From Sneathiella sp. (GTDB taxonomy: Bacteria; Pseudomonadota; Alphaproteobacteria; Sneathiellales; Sneathiellaceae), in contig PAKP01000033.1 of assembly GCA_002706985.1 (NCBI GenBank), forward strand, positions 1 to 48,653: a stretch of 48,653 nucleotides of DNA. Reading direction: 5' to 3'. The position numbers and the translations under genes were made by a program. The notes under the pieces were generated by a model. That model was not told where the DNA came from and ran no database searches. It saw nothing but the letters and a program-made list of their open reading frames with translations. This document shows, one piece after another, positions 1 through 8,130 of the stretch (position 1 is the stretch's first letter; each line of letters begins with the position of its first letter).

Positions 1-236
1 AGACAAATCCAGCCCAAAAGCCCCCAATAGGAAACCAAAAACCAGACCCACCCCGTCGGCGTGACGCGGGTTATAAATCCACCAACCATCAACGTCAACT
101 ACTTAATAAAGGTTTTTTGACGATTTCTATATCTGGTATTTTTCTCCCTCCGCACCGCCAAAGAATGACGCAGGGTCAGCCTCGGTTTCCGGCAAAATCC
201 GGTGACATGACTTTTTTGCCGCCCTGCCGGAATCAG
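1..236. other. Non-coding edge of window
   Basis: No convincing gene is seen. The segment lies downstream of the leftward acyl-CoA dehydrogenase gene. A weak CCGG-CAAAAT-CCGG inverted repeat at 189-202 could form a short hairpin but has no good T-run, so I do not call a terminator. The rightward open frame starting at 117 is the antisense shadow of the dehydrogenase gene. Confidence 0.5.
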
Positions 237-1391
237 TCAGTAGGAACGCGGCAGTTCCAGTTCATGCTCGGCAATGAAGGAGAGAATGAGGTTGGTCGAG
301 ATCGGTGCGATCTGATAGAGCCGGGTCTCGCGGAACTTGCGCTCGACATCATATTCCTCGGCAAAGCCGAAACCGCCATGGGTCTGGATGCAGGCTTCCC
401 CCGCCGCCCAGGAGGCTTCCGATGCCAGCATTTTCGACATATTCGCCTCCGCGCCGCAGGGCTCTCCCGCGTCATAAAGGCGGCAGGCTTCCTGCACCAT
501 CAGCTTCGCCGCTTTGGTGTCTGCATAGGCCCGGGCGATCGGGAACTGGATGCCCTGATTCTGCCCGATGGAACGACCGAAGACCTTGCGGTCGCGCGCA
601 TAGTCGGACGCGGTCTTGATGAACCAGTCGGCATCGCCGAGGCATTCGGAGGCAATCAGGATCCGCTCCGCATTCATGCCGGTCAGGATATAGCGAAACC
701 CCTTCCCTTCCTCTCCGATCAGAGCGGAGGCCGGAATGCGCATGTTATCGAAGAAGACTTCCGTCGTCGCATGGTTGATCATGGTGCGGATCGGACGGAT
801 GGTCATGCCGTTGCCGACCACCTCGCGCATATCGACGACGAAAACGGAGAGACCGTCGGCGCGCTTGGCGACCTTGTCCTTCGCCGTCGTCCGCGCGAGC
901 AGGATCATGAGGTCGGAATGTTCGGCGCGGCTGGTCCAGACTTTCTGGCCATTGACCACATACTCATCGCCATCCCTGACCGCCGTCGTCGAGATGCTGG
1001 TGGTGTCCGTACCCGCCGTCGGCTCGGTCACGCCGAAGGCCTGCAGGCGCAGCTCTCCGCTCGCGATGCCGGGAAGATATTTCTGCCGCTGTTCCTCCGA
1101 TCCGTGGCGGAGCAAGGTGCCCATGGTATACATCTGCGCGTGGCAGGCCGCGCCGTTGCAGCCGTTCGCATGGATTTCCTCAAGGATGGCCGACGCGACG
1201 CTGAGCGGCAGGCCGGCGCCGCCATATTCCTCGGGGATGAGGGAAGACAGCAGCCCCGCCTCGGTCAGGGCTTTTACGAATTCCGTGGGATAGGCGCGGT
1301 CGCGGTCCTTCTCTCGCCAGTATTTGCCGGGATACTCCGCGCAGAGCAGGCGGACGGTCTGGCGGATCTGTGTAATGATGTCGGAATCCAT
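237..1391 (-). CDS. Acyl-CoA dehydrogenase family protein
   Basis: FAD-dependent alpha,beta-dehydrogenation of an acyl-CoA in the cytoplasm; electrons would go to ETF. The family order is visible: helical N-domain, the beta-domain motif GVTEPTAGTDT near residue 120, and a C-terminal helical domain with THGGFGFAEEYDVER. I start at the ATG at 1391 (384 aa), preceded by GAGAGAGACC; an upstream in-frame ATG at 1427 would overlap the preceding gene's stop. Odd point: where MCAD-type enzymes have the catalytic Glu in an EGT motif, this protein reads LYQIAPISTN. The Glu of NAERILIAS aligns by eye with the base of isovaleryl-CoA/long-chain type enzymes, so it may be active. Substrate unknown; neighbours suggest fatty or branched acyl-CoA breakdown. 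Confidence 0.9.
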   Translation of the reverse strand: MDSDIITQIRQTVRLLCAEYPGKYWREKDRDRAYPTEFVKALTEAGLLSSLIPEEYGGAGLPLSVASAILEEIHANGCNGAACHAQMYTMGTLLRHGSEEQRQKYLPGIASGELRLQAFGVTEPTAGTDTTSISTTAVRDGDEYVVNGQKVWTSRAEHSDLMILLARTTAKDKVAKRADGLSVFVVDMREVVGNGMTIRPIRTMINHATTEVFFDNMRIPASALIGEEGKGFRYILTGMNAERILIASECLGDADWFIKTASDYARDRKVFGRSIGQNQGIQFPIARAYADTKAAKLMVQEACRLYDAGEPCGAEANMSKMLASEASWAAGEACIQTHGGFGFAEEYDVERKFRETRLYQIAPISTNLILSFIAEHELELPRSY

Positions 1392-1404
1392 GGTCTCTCT
1401 CGTT

Positions 1405-2073
1405 TCAGAACCCGTGCAGGGTGACAAAATTCTCGAAGCTTTCCCGCTCGGACACCAGCTCGTTGATCACGGCCTCCTCATCGCGATAGCCAAGCGCCAT
1501 GCCGCAGAAGAGAATCTCGTCATCACTGAGCGACAGATGGCTCTTCAGGGTCTGCGGCCAGCGGGCCCAGGCTTCCTGCGGGCAGGTATCGAGGCCATAT
1601 TCACGGGCCAGCAGCATGATATTCTCCATGAACATACCGACATCCGCATACTGGCCGATTTCCATCTGCCGGTGCAGCACGAAGAACAGCCCGACCGGCG
1701 CATCGAAGAAGCGGAAATTGCGGGCGAGCTGCTTGAGCTTGCCGGGCGTATCCGAGCGCGGCACGCCGATCAGGTCATAAAGCTGCTGTCCGACAATCCG
1801 GCGACGGGTCCGGTAGGGTTCGATCAGATCCGGCGGATAGACATTATATTCAGGCTCTTCATTGACGCCGCGCTTGAGCTTGTCCTCGACATCCCGGATG
1901 AGGGACTTCAGCGCCTCGCCGGTGACCACATGGACGGTCCAGGGTTGCAGGTTGCCGCCTGACGGGGCGCGTTTTGAAATTTCCAGTATCTCGCGGAGGG
2001 TCTCCAGCGGGACCGGCTTGTCCAGAAACTGCCGCACGGTCATGCGTGACTTGATGGCGTCGGAAACGTTCAC
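1405..2073 (-). CDS. Nitroreductase family protein (copy 1)
   Basis: FMN-dependent nitroreductase fold, 222 aa. The N-terminus DAIKSRMTVRQFLDKPV and the RAPSGGNLQPW segment (about residues 35-45) are the classic FMN-binding signatures; GLDTCPQEAW and CGMALGY near the C-terminus are also typical. The start is a GTG at 2073 with a good AGGAG eight bases upstream; the next in-frame ATG (2043) would remove the first FMN-binding Arg. It lies 13 bp upstream of the acyl-CoA dehydrogenase start, so the two are probably co-transcribed. It is a paralogue of the next gene. The physiological substrate (a nitro compound, quinone or enone) cannot be read from sequence. Confidence 0.9.
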   Translation of the reverse strand: MNVSDAIKSRMTVRQFLDKPVPLETLREILEISKRAPSGGNLQPWTVHVVTGEALKSLIRDVEDKLKRGVNEEPEYNVYPPDLIEPYRTRRRIVGQQLYDLIGVPRSDTPGKLKQLARNFRFFDAPVGLFFVLHRQMEIGQYADVGMFMENIMLLAREYGLDTCPQEAWARWPQTLKSHLSLSDDEILFCGMALGYRDEEAVINELVSERESFENFVTLHGF

Positions 2074-2150
2074 GGTATACTCCTGTTCTGATACGGGCCC
2101 GAAGCTGCCCGCCCATTCAGCAGAGCAAGCCGCAGACCCGTTGTCAAATC

Positions 2151-2825
2151 CTAATCGAAACCGATGTAATGGGTGACGTTGGCGACATCCTCACGATCGC
2201 TGACGAGCGTATTCTCGATCGCCGAGGTATCCTCATAGCCCATGGCCATGCCGGAGACGAGCACCTGATCGTCCGGAATGCCGAGATGCCGGAAGATCGG
2301 CTCCTGGAAGGTAATCCAGGCGGCCTGCGGACAGGTATGCAACCCCTCCCCGCGTGCAGCCAGCATGACCGTCTGCATATAGAGACCGGCATCGAACCAG
2401 CTTCCCCGCATCAGGTAGGAATCGACCGTGAAGAACAGCCCAACCGGCGCATCGAAAAAGATGAAGTTGCGCTTCGACTGCTTGGCGGTTCGCTCCCTGT
2501 CGCCCTTTTCAATCCCGAGCAGGCCATAGAGGCTCCAGCCGACGCCGCGGCGGCGGTCGCGATGGATATCTTTCCATTCCGCCGGGTAATAGTCATATTC
2601 CTCATATTTGCGGGCGGCGTTCTGCTCCACCAGCGTCAGCACATCGCGGGAAATGGCGTCCTTGACCTCGCCGGTACAGACATAGGTATGCCAGGGCTGG
2701 GTGTTGGTACCGCTCGGCGCGCGTTGGGAAATCTCGAGGATTTTCTCGATTTTCTCGCGCGGGACCTCCTGGTCCGTGAAGGCCCGGATTGACCGGCGGG
2801 ACCGGATTGCTTCTTCAACATGCAT
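2151..2825 (-). CDS. Nitroreductase family protein (copy 2)
   Basis: Second FMN-dependent nitroreductase of 224 aa, clearly paralogous to its neighbour: VEEAIRSRRSIRAFTDQEV, RAPSGTNTQPWHTYV, FFDAPVGLFF, LHTCPQAAW and SGMAMGYED are shared in order. The ATG at 2825 is preceded by an AAAGGAAAAG stretch. The two copies are separated by 77 bp and run in the same direction, consistent with an old tandem duplication followed by divergence. Expected to act in the cytoplasm as a homodimer using NAD(P)H. Specific substrate unknown. Confidence 0.9.
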   Translation of the reverse strand: MHVEEAIRSRRSIRAFTDQEVPREKIEKILEISQRAPSGTNTQPWHTYVCTGEVKDAISRDVLTLVEQNAARKYEEYDYYPAEWKDIHRDRRRGVGWSLYGLLGIEKGDRERTAKQSKRNFIFFDAPVGLFFTVDSYLMRGSWFDAGLYMQTVMLAARGEGLHTCPQAAWITFQEPIFRHLGIPDDQVLVSGMAMGYEDTSAIENTLVSDREDVANVTHYIGFD

Positions 2826-2873
2826 TCTTGCTTTTCCTTTTGTTGATTCGGTCGGTTGCGCCCCGACTGAAAC

Positions 2874-2911
2874 AGGAAACGGCAGAATTCAGTTTAAATC
2901 CTGCCGTTCCT
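2874..2911 (-). terminator. Hairpin after the maoC-type gene
   Basis: Arms AGGAA-A-CGGCAG (2874-2885) and CTGCCG-TTCCT (2901-2911) pair with one bulged A. It lies just downstream of the MaoC gene stop and before the nitroreductase start on the minus strand. The following T-rich tract is short, so it may only weaken read-through. Confidence 0.45.
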
Positions 2912-2930
2912 AATAATGTGCCGCGGGCGG

Positions 2931-3788
2931 TCAGCCGATTTCGGCATAGCCGTTATTGAGGACAACCAGATCCCGCTCCTTCACCTTGCAGCGGAAGGAG
3001 GTGATATTTCCGTCATGCCACATCTCGGTGACAATCGTCTCCCCCGGATAAACCGGCGAGGTAAAGCGCAGATTGAACGCCTTGAGCTTTGATGGGTCAT
3101 AGCCGCAGGCCTGTTTCAGGATTGCATGTCCCGCAACACCGAGAGAGCAGAGCCCGTGCAGGATCGGCGCCTTGAACCCGGCCGCCGTTGCGACGCGCGG
3201 GTCCGCATGCAGCGGATTGAAATCCCCGCTCAGGCGATAGATAAGCGCCGCCTGATCGAGCGTGGCCAGTTCCACCACGCTGTCGGGATCACGTTCCGGC
3301 AGGGTATGCGGTTTCGGCGCCTCGATCTTTGGGCCGCCAAATCCGCCGTCGCCCCGGCAGAAGGTCGTTGAACTCAGGGTTGCCAGAAGATCGCCGCTCG
3401 CCTTGTCGTGAATCTCCCGGGTCGAATACATGAGCGCGCCCTTGCCCTCGCCCTTGTCGATGATCTCGGTGATCTTGGTCGTGCCGATCACCGTGCCTTC
3501 GGCGGGCAGCGTCTTGTGAATTTTGATGCCCTGCTCACCATGCAGAACCTTCACCCAGTCAACGCCGAATTCCGGCTGTTTCAGGAAGAAGCCCGGATAG
3601 GCGAGCACCACGGACATGGTCGGCAGGGCCAGCAAATCCTCCTCATAGGTGAAGCGGAGCTGGTCCATGTCGAGGGGGTCCATGGAGACCCCGACGCCAA
3701 GCGCATAGAGAATGCTGTCCTTGTAGGTATAGGTCTGCTCGATCTCGTCGAACTTCCAGTTGGTCAGCTTGTCATAATCGATTGCCAT
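2931..3788 (-). CDS. MaoC-like (R)-specific enoyl-CoA hydratase
   Basis: Double hot-dog hydratase 2 protein, 285 aa, which would hydrate trans-2-enoyl-CoA to (3R)-hydroxyacyl-CoA. The N-terminal half carries YALGVGVSMDP, as in the hydratase domain of peroxisomal multifunctional enzyme type 2 (MFE-2). The C-terminal half holds the active-site loop YRLSGDFNPLHADP with Asp189 and His194, five residues apart as in hydratase 2, followed by PILHGLCSLG. The ATG at 3788 has AAGGAGAG upstream. Only 11 bp separate it from the SDR gene, so the two are one operon. Together they reproduce the dehydrogenase and hydratase halves of MFE-2. Confidence 0.92.
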   Translation of the reverse strand: MAIDYDKLTNWKFDEIEQTYTYKDSILYALGVGVSMDPLDMDQLRFTYEEDLLALPTMSVVLAYPGFFLKQPEFGVDWVKVLHGEQGIKIHKTLPAEGTVIGTTKITEIIDKGEGKGALMYSTREIHDKASGDLLATLSSTTFCRGDGGFGGPKIEAPKPHTLPERDPDSVVELATLDQAALIYRLSGDFNPLHADPRVATAAGFKAPILHGLCSLGVAGHAILKQACGYDPSKLKAFNLRFTSPVYPGETIVTEMWHDGNITSFRCKVKERDLVVLNNGYAEIG

Positions 3789-3799
3789 GCCATCTCTCC

Positions 3800-4720
3800 T
3801 TAGACCGGATCCCAGGAGAAGACGTCACCGGAACGTTCCAGCGGCACGAGGGAGGATTTCACCGCCGGGCCAAAACGTTCGGCAACGGATTCCGGCGTCC
3901 ATCCGTCGGAGGTCTGCAGGTTGCGGATCGGGCGCGGCTGGCTCATCAGGCAGATTTCATTGTTGCGGACAACAAAGATCTGGCCGGTGATGTCCGATGC
4001 CTGATCGGAGAGAAGATAAACCGCGAGCGGCGCGATCTTCTCAGGCGTCATCTGCTGGATTTTGGCAACGCGTTCGCGCTCCGCATCCGTGCCTTGTGGA
4101 ATGGTGCCAATGAGGCGCGACCAGGCAAAGGGAGAGATACAGTTGGAGCGGACGCCAAAGCGGGACATGTCGAGCGCGATAGAGCGCGACAGACCGACGA
4201 TCCCGAGCTTCGCGGCGGCGTAGTTCGCCTGCCCGAAGTTACCGATCAGGCCGGAGGTCGAGGTCATATGCACGAAGGAGCCGCTCTGCTGTTCGCGGAA
4301 ATACGGCGCCGCGGCGCGGCTGACATTGAAGCTGCCTTTCAGATGCACGGCGATCACCGCGTCGAACTCTTCCTCACTCATCTTGTGGAAGATCACGTCG
4401 CGCAGGATACCGGCGTTGTTGACAATGCAGTCGATGCCGCCGAATTCCTTGCGGGCATCCTCGATCATCTTGCCGGCGTCATCGGACTTGGCGACATTGC
4501 CGAAGTTGGCGATGGCTTCGCCGCCGGCATCGGTGATGGTCTTGACGACTTCAAGCGCCGGGACCTGGTCCGCGCCTTCGCCCTGCTCGGTTCCGCCGAG
4601 GTCGTTGACGACAACCTTGGCACCCTGTGCGGCGCACATGATGGCGATGCCCCGGCCAACACCGCGTCCGGCACCGGTGACAACAACGACTTTATCTTTA
4701 AGCATATTATGATCTGACAT
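3800..4720 (-). CDS. SDR 3-hydroxyacyl-CoA dehydrogenase (MFE-2 type)
   Basis: Classical short-chain dehydrogenase, 306 aa. Cofactor motif TGAGRGVG at residues 15-22, NNAG at 101-104, and catalytic Ser (154/156), Tyr167 and Lys171 (YAAAK). The ND after the second beta strand favours NAD. The roughly 50-residue C-terminal extension (TPESVAERFGPAVK onward) resembles the tail of the dehydrogenase domain of MFE-2/HSD17B4. It probably oxidises (3R)-hydroxyacyl-CoA made by the adjacent MaoC protein. ATG at 4720 with an AAAGGGA site. Exact chain-length or branched/steroid preference cannot be judged. Confidence 0.92.
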   Translation of the reverse strand: MSDHNMLKDKVVVVTGAGRGVGRGIAIMCAAQGAKVVVNDLGGTEQGEGADQVPALEVVKTITDAGGEAIANFGNVAKSDDAGKMIEDARKEFGGIDCIVNNAGILRDVIFHKMSEEEFDAVIAVHLKGSFNVSRAAAPYFREQQSGSFVHMTSTSGLIGNFGQANYAAAKLGIVGLSRSIALDMSRFGVRSNCISPFAWSRLIGTIPQGTDAERERVAKIQQMTPEKIAPLAVYLLSDQASDITGQIFVVRNNEICLMSQPRPIRNLQTSDGWTPESVAERFGPAVKSSLVPLERSGDVFSWDPV

Positions 4721-4869
4721 TTGCGTCCCTTTTCTTATTTTTATGGTTCTGCCTTTCGGGAAGGCAGGATGATGCGCAAGTTTATAGGCTTTGGCCCCAC
4801 CCCGTCGACAAAAAATTGTAACCGGACGGTGGAAAATCCGGCAAGCGGCGGGATGCGGGGCTTTCGGCT

Positions 4870-6180
4870 CTATTTCGCGAGCGATTGGATGGCCGAGGAG
4901 GCGACGACTTTACGCTCATTGGCATAGGCCTCGTGATTCTTTTCGATATCCTTGAGGCTGTAATAATAGTTAACCAGCAACCCGGCGGACTGCTTCATGC
5001 CGTTCTCGGAATCATCGCCGAGCCAGTTGAGCTGTTCCAGCCGCGCGCCGTTACCCAGATGGAACCGCGTCACCGGATCGAGCGGACGTTCGCCGCTCTT
5101 CTCGTTAACGAGGTAATGGGCGCAGAGATGCTCGAGCGGGCCCTTGACCTTCTCGACGATCTCCGGGTTCTGCTGCCAGCCCTTCTCGCTGATCAGATCG
5201 CGAACCTCGCGCAGCTCCTTGAAATGCATGCCCGCGACGGCGCCCTGGACCCCGTTCAGCCATCTCATAAAGCCGGGTATCGGCGACAGGGTGGCGAAAT
5301 GCTTGAGGTTGGGAAGCTCCGCCGAGAGTTCCGCCACCACTTGCTTGATCAGGAAATTGCCGAAGCTAATTCCCTTGAGACCGTCCTGACAGTTGCTGAT
5401 GGAATAGAAAATCGCCGTGTCGGCCTTTAGGGGGTCACCCCGCTCCGTCTCCCGCGCGAGCAGCGGCGGAATGGCCGCAGCCAGCCCCTTCACGAGCGCT
5501 ACCTCGACGAAAATCAGCGGCTCATCGGGGAGCGCTGGATGGAAGAAGGCGAAGCAGCGCCGGTCCTTATCCAGACGGCGGCGCAGATCGTCCCATCCGT
5601 CGATCTCATGCACGGCTTCATATTCGATCAGCTTTTCCAGCACCACGGCGGGCGTGCGCCAGTCGATCCGCTCCAGCGTGAGGAAGCCCCGGTTGAACCA
5701 GGAACTCAAGAGATGCTGCAGATCGCTGTCGACGGCCTTCAGCTCCGGATTGGAGCGCAGATGACCGACAAGAAACTTGCGCATGGCGACAATTGCGGCG
5801 GTCCCGCCCGGCGCGAAATTGAGACGCCGCATCAGCTCCTGACGCGGAGCTTCGATCGCGTTGCTGAGCGCCTTGTAGTTCTTCGCATCCGCCTGCTTGT
5901 GATAGGCGGCGACGGCCTTTTCAATCTCCACCTGGTCGGGCGCCATCTCCTCATTCAGGAAATAGAGGAAATCGAGTTTTTCCTCCTCCGTGAGCGTGTT
6001 CCAGGCGGCCACCGCATCGCGGGCGAGCGCCATGCCCGACGCCTCCCCCTTCTGGGTCAGCAGGTCCCGGCACAGCCCCTTGATACTGTTGTTCCGTTTC
6101 TTGTCGCCCCTGAGATCGAGCAGTTCCCGTCCGGTATCGGCGATGGAGTTAAACAGTTGAGTGACAAATGTCGGCGCCAT
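4870..6180 (-). CDS. matA: Malonyl-CoA decarboxylase
   Basis: Converts malonyl-CoA to acetyl-CoA and CO2. The protein (436 aa) has the helical N-terminal domain and the C-terminal GNAT-like catalytic domain of the MCD family; recognised segments are RRLNFAPGGTAAIVAMR, HPALPDEPLIFVEVAL, SISNCQDGLKGISFGNFLIKQ and TLSPIPGFMRWL (the Ser-Pro-Ile-Pro-Gly loop is conserved). No targeting sequence, so cytoplasmic. It is divergent from matB across 429 bp, so malonate can be activated and then decarboxylated, as in rhizobial mat systems. No malonate transporter gene is next to it. Confidence 0.94.
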   Translation of the reverse strand: MAPTFVTQLFNSIADTGRELLDLRGDKKRNNSIKGLCRDLLTQKGEASGMALARDAVAAWNTLTEEEKLDFLYFLNEEMAPDQVEIEKAVAAYHKQADAKNYKALSNAIEAPRQELMRRLNFAPGGTAAIVAMRKFLVGHLRSNPELKAVDSDLQHLLSSWFNRGFLTLERIDWRTPAVVLEKLIEYEAVHEIDGWDDLRRRLDKDRRCFAFFHPALPDEPLIFVEVALVKGLAAAIPPLLARETERGDPLKADTAIFYSISNCQDGLKGISFGNFLIKQVVAELSAELPNLKHFATLSPIPGFMRWLNGVQGAVAGMHFKELREVRDLISEKGWQQNPEIVEKVKGPLEHLCAHYLVNEKSGERPLDPVTRFHLGNGARLEQLNWLGDDSENGMKQSAGLLVNYYYSLKDIEKNHEAYANERKVVASSAIQSLAK

Positions 6181-6522
6181 ATTTCTAATCTATCCCATTC
6201 ACATTTTTTTCCGGCGGCCCATCGCGGGCTCCGGCAAGAAGCACAGCGGAATTAAACCGGCTCATCTGATTGCCAAAAACAGTGGCATATTCCTTATTAA
6301 CGACGGGAACGGTCCGGTGCAATTCCATTTCAAAAATACAGGGTCAAACCCGTCGGCTTTGTGATCCGCCTCACCTCATATGTATGATGCAGACCGTCCT
6401 CTACCAACGGGAAATCATCCCGTCTTTAAATTAGTAAGTGCCAATCTTGGCGCAGTCATGACATGGACGACAAAAATGCATAAAAAAATTTGATCAGGCG
6501 GTACGGCTTTGCGATGTAAATT

Positions 6523-6540
6523 CTTGTCTTTAACAACAAG
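6523..6540. promoter_or_regulatory. Candidate operator upstream of matB
   Basis: CTTGTCTTTAACAACAAG is an imperfect palindrome centred on TTAA with 7 of 9 base pairs matching (arms CTTGT/ACAAG). It overlaps the proposed -35 of matB, the position expected for a repressor or class II activator site. The cognate regulator is unknown; the neighbouring CGNR protein is one candidate. Confidence 0.35.
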
Positions 6541-6558
6541 GTCCTGTTGCTTTATAGA
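6530..6558 (+). promoter_or_regulatory. Candidate sigma-70 promoter of matB
   Basis: TTAACA (6530-6535, 5/6 to consensus), a 17-bp spacer and TATAGA (6553-6558, 4/6), about 50 bp before the matB ATG. Only a consensus match by eye. Confidence 0.35.
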
Positions 6559-6609
6559 TATGAGATTCCCTTCACAACATGCTTTGGCCTATAAAAAGAA
6601 CGAAAAACG

Positions 6610-8127
6610 ATGACTGACAATAATCTCTATACCCTGTTTGAAAGCCGGTTTCCGGCTGACCTCACCCAAATCGCCTTTGAGGGACCGGAGGTGCCGACAG
6701 TCAGCTTCGGCGATCTTCAGGATAAGTCCGCGCAGATGGCGAATCTGCTCACCTCGCTCGGCGCGGTCGCGGGAGACCGGGTCGCGGTGCAGACAGGCAA
6801 GTCGGTTGAGGCGGTCATCCTCTATCTTGCCTGCCTGCGGGCGGGCCTCGTCTATCTGCCGCTCAACACCGCCTACAAGGCGGCGGAGATCGAGTATTTC
6901 CTCGGCGATGCAACACCGGCCATCGTCGTCTGCGATCCGGCCTCGATAACGGAGATTGAGGCCATCGCGAAGAAATGCGGCGTTCGGCAGGTGCTCTCCC
7001 TTGACGAGACAGGCCGCGGCAGCCTGACAGAAAAGGCCGATCAGCAAGACAGCAGTTTAGAGACAGTTGCGCGCACTGGCGATGATCTCGCTGCCATTCT
7101 CTATACGTCGGGCACCACGGGACGGTCCAAGGGCGCAATGCTGACCCATGACAACCTCGCTTCCAACGCCCGGACGCTGCATCAGCATTGGGGCTTTACA
7201 GAGGGGGATGTGCTGCTGCATGCCCTGCCAATTTTCCATGTCCATGGCCTTTTCGTTGCCTTGCATTGCGCTTTCCTGAACGGCAGCAAGGTGATCCTGC
7301 TCCGGAAGTTCGATCCCGCGGTCATCATTGCGAATTTGCCGAAGTCGACGGTTTTCATGGGCGTGCCGACCTTCTATGTCCGACTGCTCGCCGAGGCGGC
7401 CTTCACCAAGGATGTCTGCCGCAACATGCGCCTCTTTACGGCGGGATCGGCGCCGCTGCTCGAAGAAACCTTCAATGCCTTTCGGGAGCGGACCGGCCAT
7501 GTCATCCTGGAACGCTACGGCATGACGGAAGCGGGCATGATCACCTCCAACCCCTATGACGGGGAACGCAAGGCCGGGACCGTCGGTTTCCCGCTCGATA
7601 ACGAGGTGCGGATCGCCGATGAGGAAGGCAATGTGCTCGCCGACGGGGAGATCGGCATTCTCGAGATCAAGGGGCCGAATGTCTTCAAGGGATACTGGCA
7701 GATGCCGGAGAAAACCGCGTCGGAGTTCCGCCCCGACGGGTTTTTCATTACCGGCGACATGACCCGCAAGGGCGAGGATGGCTATTACCGCATCGTCGGC
7801 CGCTCGAAGGACTTGATCATCTCCGGCGGCTATAACGTCTATCCGAAGGAGATTGAGAGTTTTATCGACGAAATGCCGGGGGTTGAGGAAAGCGCCGTCG
7901 TCGGCCGTCCGCACCCGGATTTTGGCGAGGCGGTCGTCGCCTTCGTCGTGACGGATGGCAGCGTCTCTAACCTCAAGGAAGAGGACGTGATTGCCTTTAT
8001 CAAGGAGAAGCTCGCGAATTTCAAGGTGCCGAAGCAGGTCTATATCGTCGAGGATCTGCCGCGCAATACCATGGGGAAAGTGCAGAAAAACCAGCTGCGT
8101 GATCGCGCCGTCGCCGATCAGGACTGA
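6610..8127 (+). CDS. matB: Malonyl-CoA synthetase
   Basis: ANL-superfamily acyl-CoA synthetase, 505 aa, forming malonyl-CoA from malonate, ATP and CoA via a malonyl-adenylate. The P-loop YTSGTTGRSKGAML lies near residues 164-177, LPIFHVHGL near 205, YGMTEAGM in the adenylate-binding region and the C-terminal catalytic Lys (about 490) in PRNTMGKVQK. Length and the HALPIFHVHGLFVALHCA block match MatB rather than a long-chain ligase. Divergent from matA, which consumes its product. Shine-Dalgarno signal is weak. Confidence 0.92.
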   Translation: MTDNNLYTLFESRFPADLTQIAFEGPEVPTVSFGDLQDKSAQMANLLTSLGAVAGDRVAVQTGKSVEAVILYLACLRAGLVYLPLNTAYKAAEIEYFLGDATPAIVVCDPASITEIEAIAKKCGVRQVLSLDETGRGSLTEKADQQDSSLETVARTGDDLAAILYTSGTTGRSKGAMLTHDNLASNARTLHQHWGFTEGDVLLHALPIFHVHGLFVALHCAFLNGSKVILLRKFDPAVIIANLPKSTVFMGVPTFYVRLLAEAAFTKDVCRNMRLFTAGSAPLLEETFNAFRERTGHVILERYGMTEAGMITSNPYDGERKAGTVGFPLDNEVRIADEEGNVLADGEIGILEIKGPNVFKGYWQMPEKTASEFRPDGFFITGDMTRKGEDGYYRIVGRSKDLIISGGYNVYPKEIESFIDEMPGVEESAVVGRPHPDFGEAVVAFVVTDGSVSNLKEEDVIAFIKEKLANFKVPKQVYIVEDLPRNTMGKVQKNQLRDRAVADQD

Positions 8128-8130
8128 CGC

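Larger units (their letters stand above)
6181..6609. other. matA-matB divergent control region
   Basis: A 429-bp gene-free interval between divergent genes, so it must hold both promoters. I see a candidate matB promoter (6530-6558) overlapped by an 18-bp imperfect palindrome (6523-6540), and a small perfect palindrome GTCATGAC at 6455-6462. No convincing ORF or structured RNA is seen. Confidence 0.6.

Noticed and set aside
117..1424. 435-codon plus-strand open frame opposite the acyl-CoA dehydrogenase
   Set aside because: Antisense shadow in GC-rich DNA; the minus-strand frame has clear family motifs and a ribosome site.
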